A stretch of DNA of 64,000 nt from Amaricoccus macauensis (lineage in GTDB: Bacteria; Pseudomonadota; Alphaproteobacteria; Rhodobacterales; Rhodobacteraceae), in the NCBI RefSeq assembly GCF_014201905.1, contig NZ_JACHFM010000001.1:1254994-1318993 (forward strand), in the 5' to 3' direction. The notes below the pieces were generated by a model. It did not search any database. It worked only from the letters and a program-made list of their open reading frames with translations, and had not been told where the DNA came from. Positions 17,816 to 27,342 of this stretch are shown piece after piece (positions within the stretch are counted from its first letter, which is position 1; each line of letters begins with the position of its first letter). The position numbers were made by a program, and so were the translations under genes.

Positions 17816-17877
17816 TTGCCTGCGACTCGTTCCATCCCTCGGTGCCGATCATGCCGATCGGACGCGGTGGGGCAAGC

Positions 17878-18078
17878 TCAGGCGGACGTACGATACCGAC
17901 AATCCGCGCGATTGCACGGCTTCGGATTGCGCGCCAGCACATAGGCCCCGCAATCGGGGCAGGGCCGGGTGGCCTCGACCGCCGGCGCCGGCGGCCGTGC
18001 GGCGATGCGCTTCCTCCAGGCGATCACCTTCCAGGCGGCGATCGCGAGCAGGATCAGGATGGCGACACGCAGGCTCAT
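17878..18078 (-). CDS. Small membrane protein with zinc-ribbon-like tail
   Basis: 66 residues: one N-terminal transmembrane helix (MSLRVAILILLAIAAWKVIAW) and a cytoplasmic or periplasmic tail with CPDCGAYV and later CNRADC, four cysteines that could bind zinc. Its ATG overlaps the stop of the S49 peptidase by 4 bp, so the two are made together. It resembles small hypothetical proteins of the PP0621 kind; function unknown. It may be an accessory to the peptidase, which is inference from coupling only. Confidence 0.75.
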   Translation of the reverse strand: MSLRVAILILLAIAAWKVIAWRKRIAARPPAPAVEATRPCPDCGAYVLARNPKPCNRADCRYRTSA

Positions 18079-18899
18079 GGCGCGGCCAGCCCGAAGCGGG
18101 CCCAGTGGCTCGCGGCCTCGGCGGTGCCGATCGCCTCCCCCACGGCATCCGCGACGCCCGGAACGCCGAGCCGGCGAAACAGCGGCCGGCGCGGCGCGAT
18201 CATGCTGAAGCGCAGGTCGTCGCCGTAGAGCCGGCGCATGGTCGGCGCGAGATGGCCGATCTCATCGGCAAGCCCGACCTCGATCCCCCCCTCACCGACC
18301 CAGATTTCGCCGGTGAAGAGATCGCGGTCCGCAAGCCGGGCGCCCCGGCGCTCCTTGACCTGATCAATGAAATTCCCGTGGATTTGCCGCTGCAACGCCA
18401 TCAGCCGGTCCACATCCTCCTGCCGCTCCGGCCGGAACGGATCGAGCATCGACTTGTCGACGCCAGCGGTGTGGACCCGGCGCTCGATGCCATGGCGCGC
18501 CAGCAGCTCGGGAAAGCCGAAGCCCGCATAGATGACGCCGATCGAGCCGACGAGGGAGTTCGGATCGAGATGAATGCGATCGGCGGCGGTGGCGAGCCAG
18601 TAGCCGCCGGACGCCGCCACGTCCTCGACAAAGGCGTGGACCGGAATCTTCAGCTCATCCGCCAGTCGGCGGATGCGCGCGGCGATCAGGCTCGACTGCG
18701 CGGCACTTCCCCCCGGCGAGTTGATCGAGAGGGCAACCGCCTTCGGCTTGCCCTTGCGGAACGCCGCCTCGATGAGCGGCGCGAGGCGGGCATCGGTGAG
18801 CGACGGGCCGCCGAGCCTGCCGGCGGCACCAATGACTCCTTCGAGCCGGATCACACTGACCCGGGGACGGCGGCGAAAGAGCGCGAGGGGGCTTTTCAT
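18075..18899 (-). CDS. S49 family serine peptidase (SppA/SohB-like)
   Basis: 274-residue signal-peptide-peptidase-type protease of the short (single-domain) class. Oxyanion segment INSPGGSAAQSSLIAARI, nucleophile Ser in EDVAASGGYWLATAAD, and a general-base Lys in HTAGVDKSMLDPFRPE are present. It acts on membrane-embedded leader peptides in the family. No clear N-terminal transmembrane helix is seen, unlike SppA of E. coli. Cotranscribed with the small zinc-ribbon protein. Confidence 0.9.
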   Translation of the reverse strand: MKSPLALFRRRPRVSVIRLEGVIGAAGRLGGPSLTDARLAPLIEAAFRKGKPKAVALSINSPGGSAAQSSLIAARIRRLADELKIPVHAFVEDVAASGGYWLATAADRIHLDPNSLVGSIGVIYAGFGFPELLARHGIERRVHTAGVDKSMLDPFRPERQEDVDRLMALQRQIHGNFIDQVKERRGARLADRDLFTGEIWVGEGGIEVGLADEIGHLAPTMRRLYGDDLRFSMIAPRRPLFRRLGVPGVADAVGEAIGTAEAASHWARFGLAAP

Positions 18900-18947
18900 C
18901 GCCCCGATGTATGCGGCCCCGCGCTCTCCCGCAAGCAGCCTGAGGCG

Positions 18948-19544
18948 TCAATCCACAGCGATGCCACTCAGTTCGATCGCCCCGAAGACCGGGCGCCCGG
19001 CGGGATCCTCGGCCTCGATGCGCAAGGTGGCGCCGGGGCGCGCCTCGACGATCGCGACCGGCCCGCTGTCCTGAAGCGCGGCAGGTGCCTCCCCGACACG
19101 GGCACCGTCAACGAGAATCATGAGCGTCCCCGCCTGCGTCAGCGCGTCGGCGTCCACCGCCGCCGGTGCCGCGACCGTCAGGTCGACCTCCGGCGCCTCG
19201 GCGACGAGCACGAGCAGACGGGGCGTGCCCGCCACGTCGAGCACCGCCTTGAGCCCGATGGTGATGCTGGTGCCGGCCGGGACGCTCGCCCCCCGCGCCG
19301 GACGGCATTTCGCCGGGAGGGGCGCCAGCGCGCTGCGCTCATGGAAGCGCTCCTCGGGCTGGGCGTCGGCCTCGAGGCCTCGGGCCACCAGATCGAGTTC
19401 GCGCGCCGCCTCCGGCCAGTCGGCGAGCGCCGCGGCCAGCGTCGGCGCGATGTGGCGCACGTCGGAGGCGCGGGTCAGGTCGCGGGAGACGACGACAAGG
19501 CGGCCGTCCTCGGTGGCGGTGTCCGGCAAGCTGGCAAGTTGCAA
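18948..19544 (-). CDS. Fumarylacetoacetase-like protein lacking the catalytic core
   Basis: 198 residues. The first about 75 ([43 protein letters not shown]) match the N-terminus of bacterial FAH-family hydrolases. The last about 35 ([24 protein letters not shown]) match their C-terminal strand. The intervening region is far too short and lacks the acidic metal-binding residues and the typical HVELVRKARGA segment, so it should not hydrolyse fumarylacetoacetate. The frame is intact with normal codon use, so it is not a simple pseudogene. Reading it as a shrunken, possibly structural or regulatory paralogue is inference. Confidence 0.65.
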   Translation of the reverse strand: MQLASLPDTATEDGRLVVVSRDLTRASDVRHIAPTLAAALADWPEAARELDLVARGLEADAQPEERFHERSALAPLPAKCRPARGASVPAGTSITIGLKAVLDVAGTPRLLVLVAEAPEVDLTVAAPAAVDADALTQAGTLMILVDGARVGEAPAALQDSGPVAIVEARPGATLRIEAEDPAGRPVFGAIELSGIAVD

Positions 19545-19614
19545 CGTTTCCTCCGTGCTTTTTTATGACTGTAGGACTATCCGGCGCGGGCCGGACGAAA
19601 AGGCGAGAGAGGCC

Positions 19615-20178
19615 ATGACCAGACGACAGCCGCTGCCCTACGTCCTGACGGCGCTCGTCGTGCTTGCCGCGGCCATCACGCTCCTCGCCATGGGCCGTGT
19701 GCCGATCTGCACCTGCGGCCATGTCGAGCTCTGGCACGGCACGGTGAACGACTCGGGCAACTCGCAGCACCTCACCGACTGGTACTCGCCATCGCACCTG
19801 ATCCACGGCTTCCTGTTCTTCTGGCTGCTCTGGCTGGTGATGCCGCGCGTGCCGCTCGGCTGGCGGCTTCTCGCCGCGACCGTGGTCGAGGTCGCGTGGG
19901 AGATCCTTGAAAACAGCCCTGTCATCATCGAGCGGTATCGCGCCGTGACGATCTCGCTCGACTACTACGGCGACAGCGTCCTCAACTCGGTTTCCGACAT
20001 CGGGATGATGATCATCGGCTTCCTGCTCGCGTCGCGGCTGCCGGTCTGGCTGACCGTGCTGATCGCGCTCGGGTTCGAGATTCTCACGACCTGGATGATC
20101 CGCGACGGGCTGGCGCTGAACGTCCTGATGCTGATCTGGCCCGTTGACGCGATACGGATCTGGCAGGGCAACCTCTGA
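19615..20178 (+). CDS. UPF0314/DUF2585 family membrane protein
   Basis: 187 residues with about five hydrophobic segments. It carries the family hallmark [36 protein letters not shown] and a later [18 protein letters not shown], strongly conserved in alphaproteobacteria. Function is unknown in the family. GAGAGAGG lies just upstream of the chosen ATG. Divergent from the FAH-like gene across 70 bp. Confidence 0.92.
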   Translation: MTRRQPLPYVLTALVVLAAAITLLAMGRVPICTCGHVELWHGTVNDSGNSQHLTDWYSPSHLIHGFLFFWLLWLVMPRVPLGWRLLAATVVEVAWEILENSPVIIERYRAVTISLDYYGDSVLNSVSDIGMMIIGFLLASRLPVWLTVLIALGFEILTTWMIRDGLALNVLMLIWPVDAIRIWQGNL

Positions 20179-20265
20179 GCGTCGGACCGGCGCGTGAGTC
20201 ATGAAGGGTGCGATCCGGTAAATGCACGGACCATTCTTCCTTCTGCTTCAGACAGATACACATCA

Positions 20266-20280
20266 TGCGCAACTTGCGCA
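20266..20280. promoter_or_regulatory. Perfect 15-bp palindrome TGCGCAACTTGCGCA
   Basis: TGCGCAA and TTGCGCA flank a single C in the 235-bp gap between the UPF0314 stop and the histone-deacetylase-like gene. The surrounding DNA is less GC-rich. It could be an operator for the downstream plus-strand operon; no regulator is adjacent. Confidence 0.4.
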
Positions 20281-20413
20281 GCCACGTGCCTCGACGCCGC
20301 CCCGGATCGCATGAGCGCATTCTCCCCTACCAAAGGATAGGCCTCGACCGCCTCCGCGGGCAAGCACGCCGGATTCATTTGAAACGCTCGCGCCCCGCTT
20401 CTAGTCTTGCGTG

Positions 20414-21352
20414 ATGACGACAGCCCTTCTCAGCCATCACGACTGCCTCGACCACGTGAACCCGCCCGGCCACCCGGAGCAGGTCGCGCGCCTCCGCGCC
20501 ATCAACGCGGCGCTCGAGGCGGAGGAGTTCGCCTACCTGATCCGGGAAGAGGCGCCCCTCGCCACCGACGCCATGATCGACCGGGTCCATCCCCCGACCC
20601 ACCGCGAGCGCCTCGAGGCGATGGTGCCGAACGAGGGCTGGCGGCCGATCGACGGCGACACCTTCGTGGGCCCCGGAACGATCCGCGCCGCCCGCCGGGG
20701 TGCCGGCGCGATCTGCCGGGCGGTCGATCTCGTCATGTCCGGCGAGGTCAGGAACGCCTTCTGCGCCGTCCGACCGCCCGGCCACCACGCCGAAACCGAG
20801 CGGGCCATGGGCTTCTGCTACTTCGGAACCGTCGCGATCGGCGCCCTCCACGCCATCCACGAACACGGCCTCAGCCGCGTCGCCATCATGGATTTCGACG
20901 TCCACCACGGCAACGGCACGCAGGACCTGCTCTGGAACGAGAAGCGCGTCCGCTTCGCCTCCACCCACCAGATGCCGCTCTATCCCGGCAGCGGCGCGGC
21001 GGACGAGGTCGGCCTGCACGGCCAGATCGTCAACGTCCCCCTGCCGCCCGGCGCCAGCGGCGGCGTCTTCCGCGCCGGCATGCTCGGCCGCGTCCTGCCC
21101 GAGCTCGACGACTTCGCCCCCGACCTCGTGCTGATCTCCGCCGGCTTCGACGCCCACGCCCGCGATCCGCTGGCGAACCTCAACCTCACCGAGGACGACT
21201 TCGCCTGGGCAACCGCCCGCCTCTGTGATCTCGCCGACAAGCACTGCAACGGGCGCGTCGTCTCGACTCTCGAAGGCGGATATGATCTTGCCTCCCTCGC
21301 GTCGTCGGTGGCGACGCACGTTCGGGTGCTGATGGATCGCGGATATGGCTGA
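20414..21352 (+). CDS. Histone deacetylase family protein
   Basis: Zinc-dependent deacetylase of the HDAC/AcuC/acetylpolyamine amidohydrolase superfamily, 312 residues. Active-site landmarks: [11 protein letters not shown] with the paired His, [13 protein letters not shown] and [13 protein letters not shown] with metal ligands, and STLEGGYDL. In bacteria these act on small acetylated molecules or acetyl-lysine; substrate unknown. ATG at 20414 is preferred over the adjoining GTG at 20411. Its end overlaps xseB by 8 bp, so it leads an operon with xseB, ispA and dxs. Confidence 0.92.
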   Translation: MTTALLSHHDCLDHVNPPGHPEQVARLRAINAALEAEEFAYLIREEAPLATDAMIDRVHPPTHRERLEAMVPNEGWRPIDGDTFVGPGTIRAARRGAGAICRAVDLVMSGEVRNAFCAVRPPGHHAETERAMGFCYFGTVAIGALHAIHEHGLSRVAIMDFDVHHGNGTQDLLWNEKRVRFASTHQMPLYPGSGAADEVGLHGQIVNVPLPPGASGGVFRAGMLGRVLPELDDFAPDLVLISAGFDAHARDPLANLNLTEDDFAWATARLCDLADKHCNGRVVSTLEGGYDLASLASSVATHVRVLMDRGYG

Positions 21353-21596
21353 AACGGACGCGAGCGGACAGGTTCCGGTCGCCGAACTGACCTTCGAGGC
21401 GGCGCTCGCCGAACTCGAGCGCGTGGTGGCACGGCTCGAGGGACAGGTGGCGCTTGACGAGTCGATCGAGCTCTACGCCCGCGGCGCCGAGTTGCGCGCG
21501 CATTGCGAGGACAAGCTCAAGGCCGCCGAAGCACGCGTCGACGAAATCGCCAAAGGCGCGGACGGGCTGAAGTCCCGGACGGTCGACATCTCCTGA
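21345..21596 (+). CDS. xseB: Exodeoxyribonuclease VII small subunit
   Basis: 83 residues, the usual size. [52 protein letters not shown] is the standard two-helix XseB pattern. It partners with XseA (not in this window) to degrade single-stranded DNA. The placement before ispA is common in proteobacteria. Confidence 0.96.
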   Translation: MAETDASGQVPVAELTFEAALAELERVVARLEGQVALDESIELYARGAELRAHCEDKLKAAEARVDEIAKGADGLKSRTVDIS

Positions 21597-21603
21597 CCCC
21601 CTG

Positions 21604-22491
21604 ATGGACGCCGAGACCCTGCAATTCCATGCCGCGCTGAGCGACGCCGCGACCCGCACCGAGGCCGCCCTCGCCGACTGGCTCCCGCCCGAGGACACCA
21701 CGCTCGGCGCCGCCATGCGCCACGCGGTCCTGTCGGGCGGCAAGCGCCTGCGCGCCTTCCTCGCCATCGAGAGCGCCGCGATCTTCCGCGTGCCCGCCGC
21801 CCAGTCGCTCCGCACCGCCGCCGCCGTCGAGTGCGTCCACGCCTACAGCCTCGTCCACGACGACCTGCCCTGCATGGACGACGACGACCTGCGCCGCGGC
21901 CAGCCGACGGTGCACGTGAAATGGGACGAGGCGACCGCGGTCCTGAGCGGTGACGCGCTCCAGACGCTCGCCTTCGAGCTTCTCGCGCAGCCGCAGGGCA
22001 GCATCGACCCGCGGCTGGCGGTGCGGCTGGTCCTGCGCCTCGCCCAGGCCGCCGGCGCGGCGGGGATGGTCGGTGGCCAGGCCTTCGACATCGCCGCCGA
22101 GACCACCGCCGTGCCGCTCGATCTCGACTCGATCCGCACGCTTCAGTCGCTCAAGACCGGCGCGCTCTTCGTCTGGTCCGCGGAGTCGGGCGCGATTCTC
22201 GGCCGCTCCGACCCGGAGCCACTGCGCGCCTACGCAACCGCCCTCGGACAGGCATTCCAGATCCGCGACGACCTTCTCGACGTCGACGGGGATCCGGAAG
22301 CCGCCGGCAAGCGTTTGCAGAAAGACGCCGAGCAGGGAAAGGCGACATTCGTTTCGCTCCTCGGGGTGGACGGGGCGCGGCAGAAAGCGCATGAGCTTGT
22401 GTCCGCCGCCTGCGACGCGCTCGCACCCTACGGGTCGGCGGCGGGAAACCTGCGCGGAGCGGCCCGGTTCGTGCTGACGCGGGGCAATTGA
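21604..22491 (+). CDS. ispA: Farnesyl/geranyl diphosphate synthase
   Basis: Short-chain polyprenyl synthase, 295 residues, condensing IPP with DMAPP/GPP. The first Asp-rich motif is [17 protein letters not shown], with two residues between the Asp pairs as in bacterial FPP synthases; the second is [19 protein letters not shown] and the substrate motif GGKRLRAFL are also intact. It starts 7 bp after xseB and feeds from the Dxs pathway encoded next. Confidence 0.95.
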   Translation: MDAETLQFHAALSDAATRTEAALADWLPPEDTTLGAAMRHAVLSGGKRLRAFLAIESAAIFRVPAAQSLRTAAAVECVHAYSLVHDDLPCMDDDDLRRGQPTVHVKWDEATAVLSGDALQTLAFELLAQPQGSIDPRLAVRLVLRLAQAAGAAGMVGGQAFDIAAETTAVPLDLDSIRTLQSLKTGALFVWSAESGAILGRSDPEPLRAYATALGQAFQIRDDLLDVDGDPEAAGKRLQKDAEQGKATFVSLLGVDGARQKAHELVSAACDALAPYGSAAGNLRGAARFVLTRGN

Positions 22492-22514
22492 CGTCTCGGG
22501 AGGAAAGACAGCCT

Positions 22515-24434
22515 TTGAGCGATCAACCGAAGACCCCGCTTCTCGACCGGATCGGCTCACCCGCCGACCTGCGTGGCCTCTCCGTGCCGGAACTCGGCCG
22601 GGTCGCTGACGAGTTGCGAGCCGAGACGATCTCGGCGGTCTCCGTCACCGGCGGCCACCTCGGAGCCGGCCTCGGCGTTGTCGAGCTGACCGTGGCGATC
22701 CACGCCGTCTTCAACACGCCCAGGGACAAGCTGATCTGGGACGTGGGACATCAGTGCTATCCCCACAAGATCCTCACCGGCCGCCGCGACCGCATTCGCA
22801 CGCTCCGCGCCGCCGGCGGCCTCTCGGGTTTCACCAAGCGTGACGAGAGCGAGTATGATCCGTTCGGCGCGGCGCACTCCTCCACATCGATCTCCGCCGG
22901 CCTCGGCTTCGCCGTGGCACGCGATCTCGGCGCCCCGGGCGTCGGCGACGTGGTCTGCGTGATCGGCGACGGCTCCATGTCCGCCGGCATGGCCTATGAG
23001 GCGATGAACAACGCCGGCCATATGAAGGAACGGCTCTTCGTCATCCTGAACGACAACGAGATGTCGATCGCTCCGCCGGTCGGCGCCATGTCGAAGTACC
23101 TCTCCCGCCTCTACACCGGCGAGCCGTTCCAGGATCTGCGCGCCGCCGCCAAGGAAGCCGTGAAGTTCCTGCCCTCCCCGCTCCAGCACGGCGCGCGCCG
23201 CGCCCGGGAACTGGTGAAGGGCATGACGGTCGGAGGCACGCTCTTCGAGGAACTCGGCTTCTCCTATATCGGCCCGGTCGACGGGCACGACATGGAAAGC
23301 CTCGTCTCGGTCCTCCGCGTCGCCAAGGCGCGTGGCACCGGGCCGATCCTGATCCATGCGCTGACGAAGAAGGGCAAGGGCTACGCGCCCGCCGAGGCCT
23401 CCGACGACAAGTACCACGGCGTCGCCAAGTTCGACGTGGTGACCGGCACCCAGAAGAAGGCGCCCTCGAACGCCCCGACCTACACCAAGGTCTTCGCCCA
23501 GAGCCTGATCCGCGAGGCCGAGCGCGACGAGCGCATCGTCGCGGTCACCGCCGCTATGCCCGAAGGCACCGGCCTCAACCTCTTCGCCGAGCGCTTCCCG
23601 AGCCGCTGCTTCGATGTCGGCATTGCCGAGCAGCACGCGGTGACGTTCTGCGCCGGCATGGCTGCGGCGGGGATGAAGCCGTTCTGCGCGCTCTACTCGA
23701 CCTTCCTGCAACGCGGCTATGACCAGGTGGTCCACGACGTGGCGATCCAGAAGTTGCCGGTCCGCTTCGCCATCGACCGGGCCGGGCTCGTTGGCGCCGA
23801 CGGACCGACGCACGCGGGCGCCTTCGACATCGCCTTCCTCGCCTGCCTGCCCGAGATCGTGGTGATGGCCGCCGCCGACGAGGCCGAACTCGTCCACATG
23901 GTCGCAACCGCCGCCGCGCTCGACGACCGCCCGTCCGCCTTCCGCTTCCCGCGAGGCGAGGGTGTTGGCGTCGACATGCCCGAGCGCGGCGTCCCGCTGG
24001 AGATCGGGCGCGGCCGCGTGCTGATCGAGGGTCAGGGCGTCGCGATCCTGTCGTTCGGTGCCCGGCTCGCCGAGGTGCTGAAGGCGGTGGAGTCCCTCGG
24101 CGCCAAGGGCGTCCACCCGACGGTGGCAGATGCCCGCTTCGCCAAGCCGCTCGACCGGGAGCTGATCCTGCGTCTCGCGAAGGAGCACGCGGGGATCATC
24201 ACCATCGAGGAAGGCTCGATCGGCGGCTTCGGCAGCCAGGTGGCGCATCTTCTGGCCGAGGAAGGCGTCTTCGACCGAGGGCTGAAGTTCCGCTCGATGG
24301 TCCTGCCGGACGACTTCATCCAGCAGGACAGCCCGGAGAAGATGTATGCGGTCGCCGGCATGAACGCGGCCGACATCGAGGCGAAGGTCCTCGGCCTGAT
24401 GGACGTGGCCCGCGTGGGAGCCCGCCGGGCCTGA
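22515..24434 (+). CDS. dxs: 1-deoxy-D-xylulose-5-phosphate synthase
   Basis: Thiamine-diphosphate enzyme making DXP from pyruvate and glyceraldehyde 3-phosphate, first step of the MEP pathway; 639 residues. ThDP motif [19 protein letters not shown]-terminal [19 protein letters not shown], and transketolase-type [21 protein letters not shown] are present. The start is taken as TTG at 22515, preceded by GGGAGGA with 10-nt spacing; another TTG at 22488 overlaps the ispA stop and is less likely. Terminal gene of the HDAC-xseB-ispA-dxs operon. Confidence 0.95.
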   Translation: MSDQPKTPLLDRIGSPADLRGLSVPELGRVADELRAETISAVSVTGGHLGAGLGVVELTVAIHAVFNTPRDKLIWDVGHQCYPHKILTGRRDRIRTLRAAGGLSGFTKRDESEYDPFGAAHSSTSISAGLGFAVARDLGAPGVGDVVCVIGDGSMSAGMAYEAMNNAGHMKERLFVILNDNEMSIAPPVGAMSKYLSRLYTGEPFQDLRAAAKEAVKFLPSPLQHGARRARELVKGMTVGGTLFEELGFSYIGPVDGHDMESLVSVLRVAKARGTGPILIHALTKKGKGYAPAEASDDKYHGVAKFDVVTGTQKKAPSNAPTYTKVFAQSLIREAERDERIVAVTAAMPEGTGLNLFAERFPSRCFDVGIAEQHAVTFCAGMAAAGMKPFCALYSTFLQRGYDQVVHDVAIQKLPVRFAIDRAGLVGADGPTHAGAFDIAFLACLPEIVVMAAADEAELVHMVATAAALDDRPSAFRFPRGEGVGVDMPERGVPLEIGRGRVLIEGQGVAILSFGARLAEVLKAVESLGAKGVHPTVADARFAKPLDRELILRLAKEHAGIITIEEGSIGGFGSQVAHLLAEEGVFDRGLKFRSMVLPDDFIQQDSPEKMYAVAGMNAADIEAKVLGLMDVARVGARRA

Positions 24435-24516
24435 CGCCCGGACCGCCGGCCGCTGCCTTTCGCCGACAGAGGGCGCGCACCGGGTGACCGGCGGAGAGGC
24501 AGGGGAGTGACGACCG

Positions 24517-24957
24517 GTGCCGGATCGTGAGACGTCAGAGCCGCGGCAGGAGCAGACGCCCCGGCTCCTCTCCGGGGGCAACCCGCAGATCCCGAAGGGT
24601 GACGGGGACGCACCGGTTCAGGCGTACATCACCGCCATGCCCGGTTGGAAACGGCCGATCGGGGAGCGACTGGACGCTCTCGTCACCGCCGCAGTTCCTG
24701 ACGTGGAAAAGGCCGTGCGGTGGAACTCACCCTTCTACCGCGCGCCGGGAAAGGGCTGGTTCCTGTCGTTCCACTGCTTCACCCGCTACGTGAAGGTCGC
24801 GTTCTTCGACGGCACGGCACTCGATCCACTGCCGCCCGAGGGATCGAAAGACCCGAGGGCGCGCTATCTGCACATCGGCGAGGACGGCGTTTTCGACGAG
24901 GCCCGGTTCACCCGCTGGGTGACGCAAGCCTCCGCCTTGCCGGGCTGGAAGCCCTAG
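24517..24957 (+). CDS. DUF1801 (YdhG-like) domain protein
   Basis: 146 residues, GTG start. The core AYITAMPGWKRPIGERLDALVTAAVPDVEKAVRWNSPFYRAPGKGWFLSFHCFTRYVKVAFFDG is the DUF1801 fold, related to the frataxin/iron-chaperone YdhG group. The C-terminus includes DEARFTRWVTQASALPGW. Function unproven in the family. The N-terminal about 30 residues are low complexity. Convergent with the dehydratase gene. Confidence 0.82.
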   Translation: MPDRETSEPRQEQTPRLLSGGNPQIPKGDGDAPVQAYITAMPGWKRPIGERLDALVTAAVPDVEKAVRWNSPFYRAPGKGWFLSFHCFTRYVKVAFFDGTALDPLPPEGSKDPRARYLHIGEDGVFDEARFTRWVTQASALPGWKP

Positions 24958-25018
24958 CGGGCCCCGGTAAGCGGGCCGGGCGCGGTCCTGTCGGCCCCGG
25001 GCCGCCCGCCTCCGGCCC

Positions 25019-25393
25019 TCAGCCGCCGTCGCGCATGTGCTGCAGGCGGCAGAGGCATTCCACCGGCTCGGAGTGGTTGCGCTGCACCTCGGCGGCATCG
25101 CCGGCGATCTTGTCCATTCGCCGCGCGAGGTCGAGGTCGAGGCGCGAGAGGCCGTCGCAGGCGTGGGTGGTGAGCGTCACGTCGACGACGTTGTAGATGT
25201 TCGTCCACTCCGGGTGATGGTTCAGCTTTTCCGCGGCCAGCGCGACGCGGGACATGAAACCCCACGCCTCGGAGAAGGTCCGAAACTTCCATATCTTGCG
25301 CAGTGCGTCGCGTTCCGGCACGGCACCCCAGCCGGTGGCACCGAGGTCGGGCAGCAATTCGGCCCGCTCGTTCTCGGTCAGGACATAGGTCAC
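25019..25393 (-). CDS. Pterin-4a-carbinolamine dehydratase
   Basis: 124 residues. Core residues EKLNHHPEWTNIYNVVDVTLTTHACDGLSRLDLDLARRMD keep the catalytic His trio of the PCD/DCoH family. Length exceeds the usual about 100 because of a C-terminal extension ending VECLCRLQHMRDGG with two Cys and one His. It recycles pterin cofactor after aromatic hydroxylation, or acts in pterin salvage; no phenylalanine hydroxylase gene is near. Its start overlaps the GST gene by 4 bp. Confidence 0.9.
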   Translation of the reverse strand: MTYVLTENERAELLPDLGATGWGAVPERDALRKIWKFRTFSEAWGFMSRVALAAEKLNHHPEWTNIYNVVDVTLTTHACDGLSRLDLDLARRMDKIAGDAAEVQRNHSEPVECLCRLQHMRDGG

Positions 25394-26025
25394 TCGACGT
25401 TCTCCTTGAAAGACTTGCGCATCAGGTCGTCGTCGATCTCGCGCGCACGCACCGCCGCCGGGCGGTTGACCAGACGCCCGCAGTAGTCGGCGAACACGTG
25501 CCGCGGGTCGATGGTCTGGAAGCGCAAGCCCCAGCCGATGTGCGAGCCCACGTAGACATCGGCGGCGCTGAACCGGTCACCGGCGATGTACTCCCGCCCG
25601 GCGAGCGCCGCCTCGAGCGTGTTGAGGGTGTCCTCGAGCGAGCCATAGCCCACCATGCCGCGCCGGTCCTCAGGCACCTCCACCCCGAGCGCGCGATTCG
25701 TCGTCGCCGCCTCCAGCGGGCCGGCGGCGAAGAACAGCCAGCGATAGTAGTCACCCCGCCGCGCCGGCTCGGGCGCCAGCCCCGCCTCGGGGAAGGCATC
25801 GGCCAGATAGGCGCAGATTGCCGGCACCTCGGTCACCACCTGGTTGCCATGGCGGATTGCAGGAACCTTCCCCATGAGATTCACCGCGCGATAGGCGTCG
25901 GACTTCATCTCCGGTCCGAACTCCAGCACCTCCGTCCGGTACGGCTGCCCGATCTCCTCAAGCATCCAGCGGGCGATCCGTCCCCGCGACATCGGATTGG
26001 TGTAAAAGACGAGCTCGTCGGCCAT
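25390..26025 (-). CDS. Glutathione S-transferase family protein
   Basis: 211 residues from MADELVFYTNPMSRGRIARW. Thioredoxin-like N-domain with catalytic Ser/Asn region YTNPMSRGR, cis-Pro in GKVPAI, and a following TEVPAICAYLADAFP segment that binds glutathione. The helical C-domain contains FSAADVYVGSHIGWGL. An earlier ATG adds 13 residues and is not used. Substrate unknown. Confidence 0.9.
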   Translation of the reverse strand: MADELVFYTNPMSRGRIARWMLEEIGQPYRTEVLEFGPEMKSDAYRAVNLMGKVPAIRHGNQVVTEVPAICAYLADAFPEAGLAPEPARRGDYYRWLFFAAGPLEAATTNRALGVEVPEDRRGMVGYGSLEDTLNTLEAALAGREYIAGDRFSAADVYVGSHIGWGLRFQTIDPRHVFADYCGRLVNRPAAVRAREIDDDLMRKSFKENVE

Positions 26026-26088
26026 GGCGATCCCTCTCCCGGTATGAGGCCAACGGTAGAACATTTCCCCGCTACCGCAAACAGGGCG

Positions 26089-27297
26089 TCACTCCGTTTC
26101 GGCCGGCTCCCCGCCGCGTCGGAACGGGCCGTAGGCGGTCAGCACCTCGATTTCCTGGTCGATCGCCTGCGCCTCAGCCTTGAGGAATTGCGCCACCGCC
26201 CGCGCGAAGCGGGGATCGCCGATCCAGTGCAGCGAATGCGTCACCGTCGGAAGGTAGCCGCGGGCGAGTTTGTGCTCGCCCTGGGCGCCCGCCTCGACGC
26301 GCGCCAGCCCGTGGTCGATCGCCCAGTCGATCGCCTGATAGTAGCAGAGCTCGAAGTGCAGGAACGGATGCTCTTCCACGCATCCCCAGTATCGCCCGAA
26401 CAGGGTCTCGCGCCCGATGAAGTTCAGCGCGCCCGCGACCCACCGTCCGTCGCGCCGGGCGAGCACCAGCAGGATGTCGGCCCGCATGGTCTCCTGCATC
26501 CGGTCGAAGAACGCCCGCGTCAGGTAGGGTCGCCCCCACTTCCGGCTGCCGGTGTCCTGGTAGAACCGCCAGAACGCGTCCCAGTGCTCCGGCTCGATGG
26601 CGTCGCCGGCCAGCACCACGATCTCGCCGCCGAACGCCTGCGCCCGCTCGCGCTCCTTGCGGATCGTCTTGCGCTTGCGTGAAGAGAGATCCGCGAGGAA
26701 CGCGTCGAAGTCCCGGTATCCGCGGTTCAGCCAGTGAAACTGCTGCGTCGTTCGCGCCAGAAGGCCGATCGCCTCGCCCCACTGCCGTTCCGCCTCGGTG
26801 CAGAACGTCACGTGCAGGCTCGACACATCCATCCGCTCGGCTATCTGGAGCGCGCCCTGGATCAGCGCCGAACGCCCTTCCGCCTCGAACCCGGCCCGGG
26901 TCAGGAAGCGCCGCCCGGTCGCCGGGGTGAAGGGCACCGCCCCCTGCAGCTTGGGGTAGTACTCCCCGCCTGCGCTCTCGAAGGCGTGGGCCCAGTTGTG
27001 GTCGAAGATGTATTCGCCCTGGCTGTGGGTCTTGGCGTAGAGCGGCATCACCCCGATCACCACGCCGCCGAGGCGCGCCACCAGATGGCGTGGGATCCAG
27101 CCGCTGCGGTTTCCGACCGAGCCGGAGTCCTCGAGCGCCTTCAGGAAGCGGTGCGTCGTGAAGGGATCGACCGGCACGATGCCGCCATCGCCTGCGCAGG
27201 CGTCCCACTCCTCCGCGGCGATCTCGCCGAGGGAGCCAAGCACCGTGATTTCGATCGTCTCGCCGCCGTCCATCTCGTCGCCGTCCATCGCCCGCAT
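26089..27297 (-). CDS. FemAB/GNAT-like acyltransferase (PF04339-type)
   Basis: 402 residues. The body has DPFTTHRFLKALEDSGSVG near the start, then SGWIPRHLV, QGEYIFDHNWAHAFESAGGEYYPKLQGAVPFTPATGRRFL and later FGRYWGCVEEHPFLHFELCYYQAIDWAI, the pattern of the widespread 'peptidogalycan biosynthesis'/FemAB-like family. Likely transfers an acyl or amino-acyl group; substrate unknown. ATGs at codons 1, 4 and 9 all remain possible starts. It follows the glycerophosphodiesterase gene by 45 bp. Confidence 0.8.
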   Translation of the reverse strand: MRAMDGDEMDGGETIEITVLGSLGEIAAEEWDACAGDGGIVPVDPFTTHRFLKALEDSGSVGNRSGWIPRHLVARLGGVVIGVMPLYAKTHSQGEYIFDHNWAHAFESAGGEYYPKLQGAVPFTPATGRRFLTRAGFEAEGRSALIQGALQIAERMDVSSLHVTFCTEAERQWGEAIGLLARTTQQFHWLNRGYRDFDAFLADLSSRKRKTIRKERERAQAFGGEIVVLAGDAIEPEHWDAFWRFYQDTGSRKWGRPYLTRAFFDRMQETMRADILLVLARRDGRWVAGALNFIGRETLFGRYWGCVEEHPFLHFELCYYQAIDWAIDHGLARVEAGAQGEHKLARGYLPTVTHSLHWIGDPRFARAVAQFLKAEAQAIDQEIEVLTAYGPFRRGGEPAETE

Positions 27298-27342
27298 CAG
27301 ATGGCGGGTTCGTGCGCTGCGTCAACCGCCGCCGCGCCTCCG

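Noticed and set aside
24958-25018. GC-rich inverted repeats between the DUF1801 and dehydratase genes
   Set aside because: Several overlapping weak pairings of GGGCC/GGCCC without one clear stem; chance likely in such GC-rich sequence.
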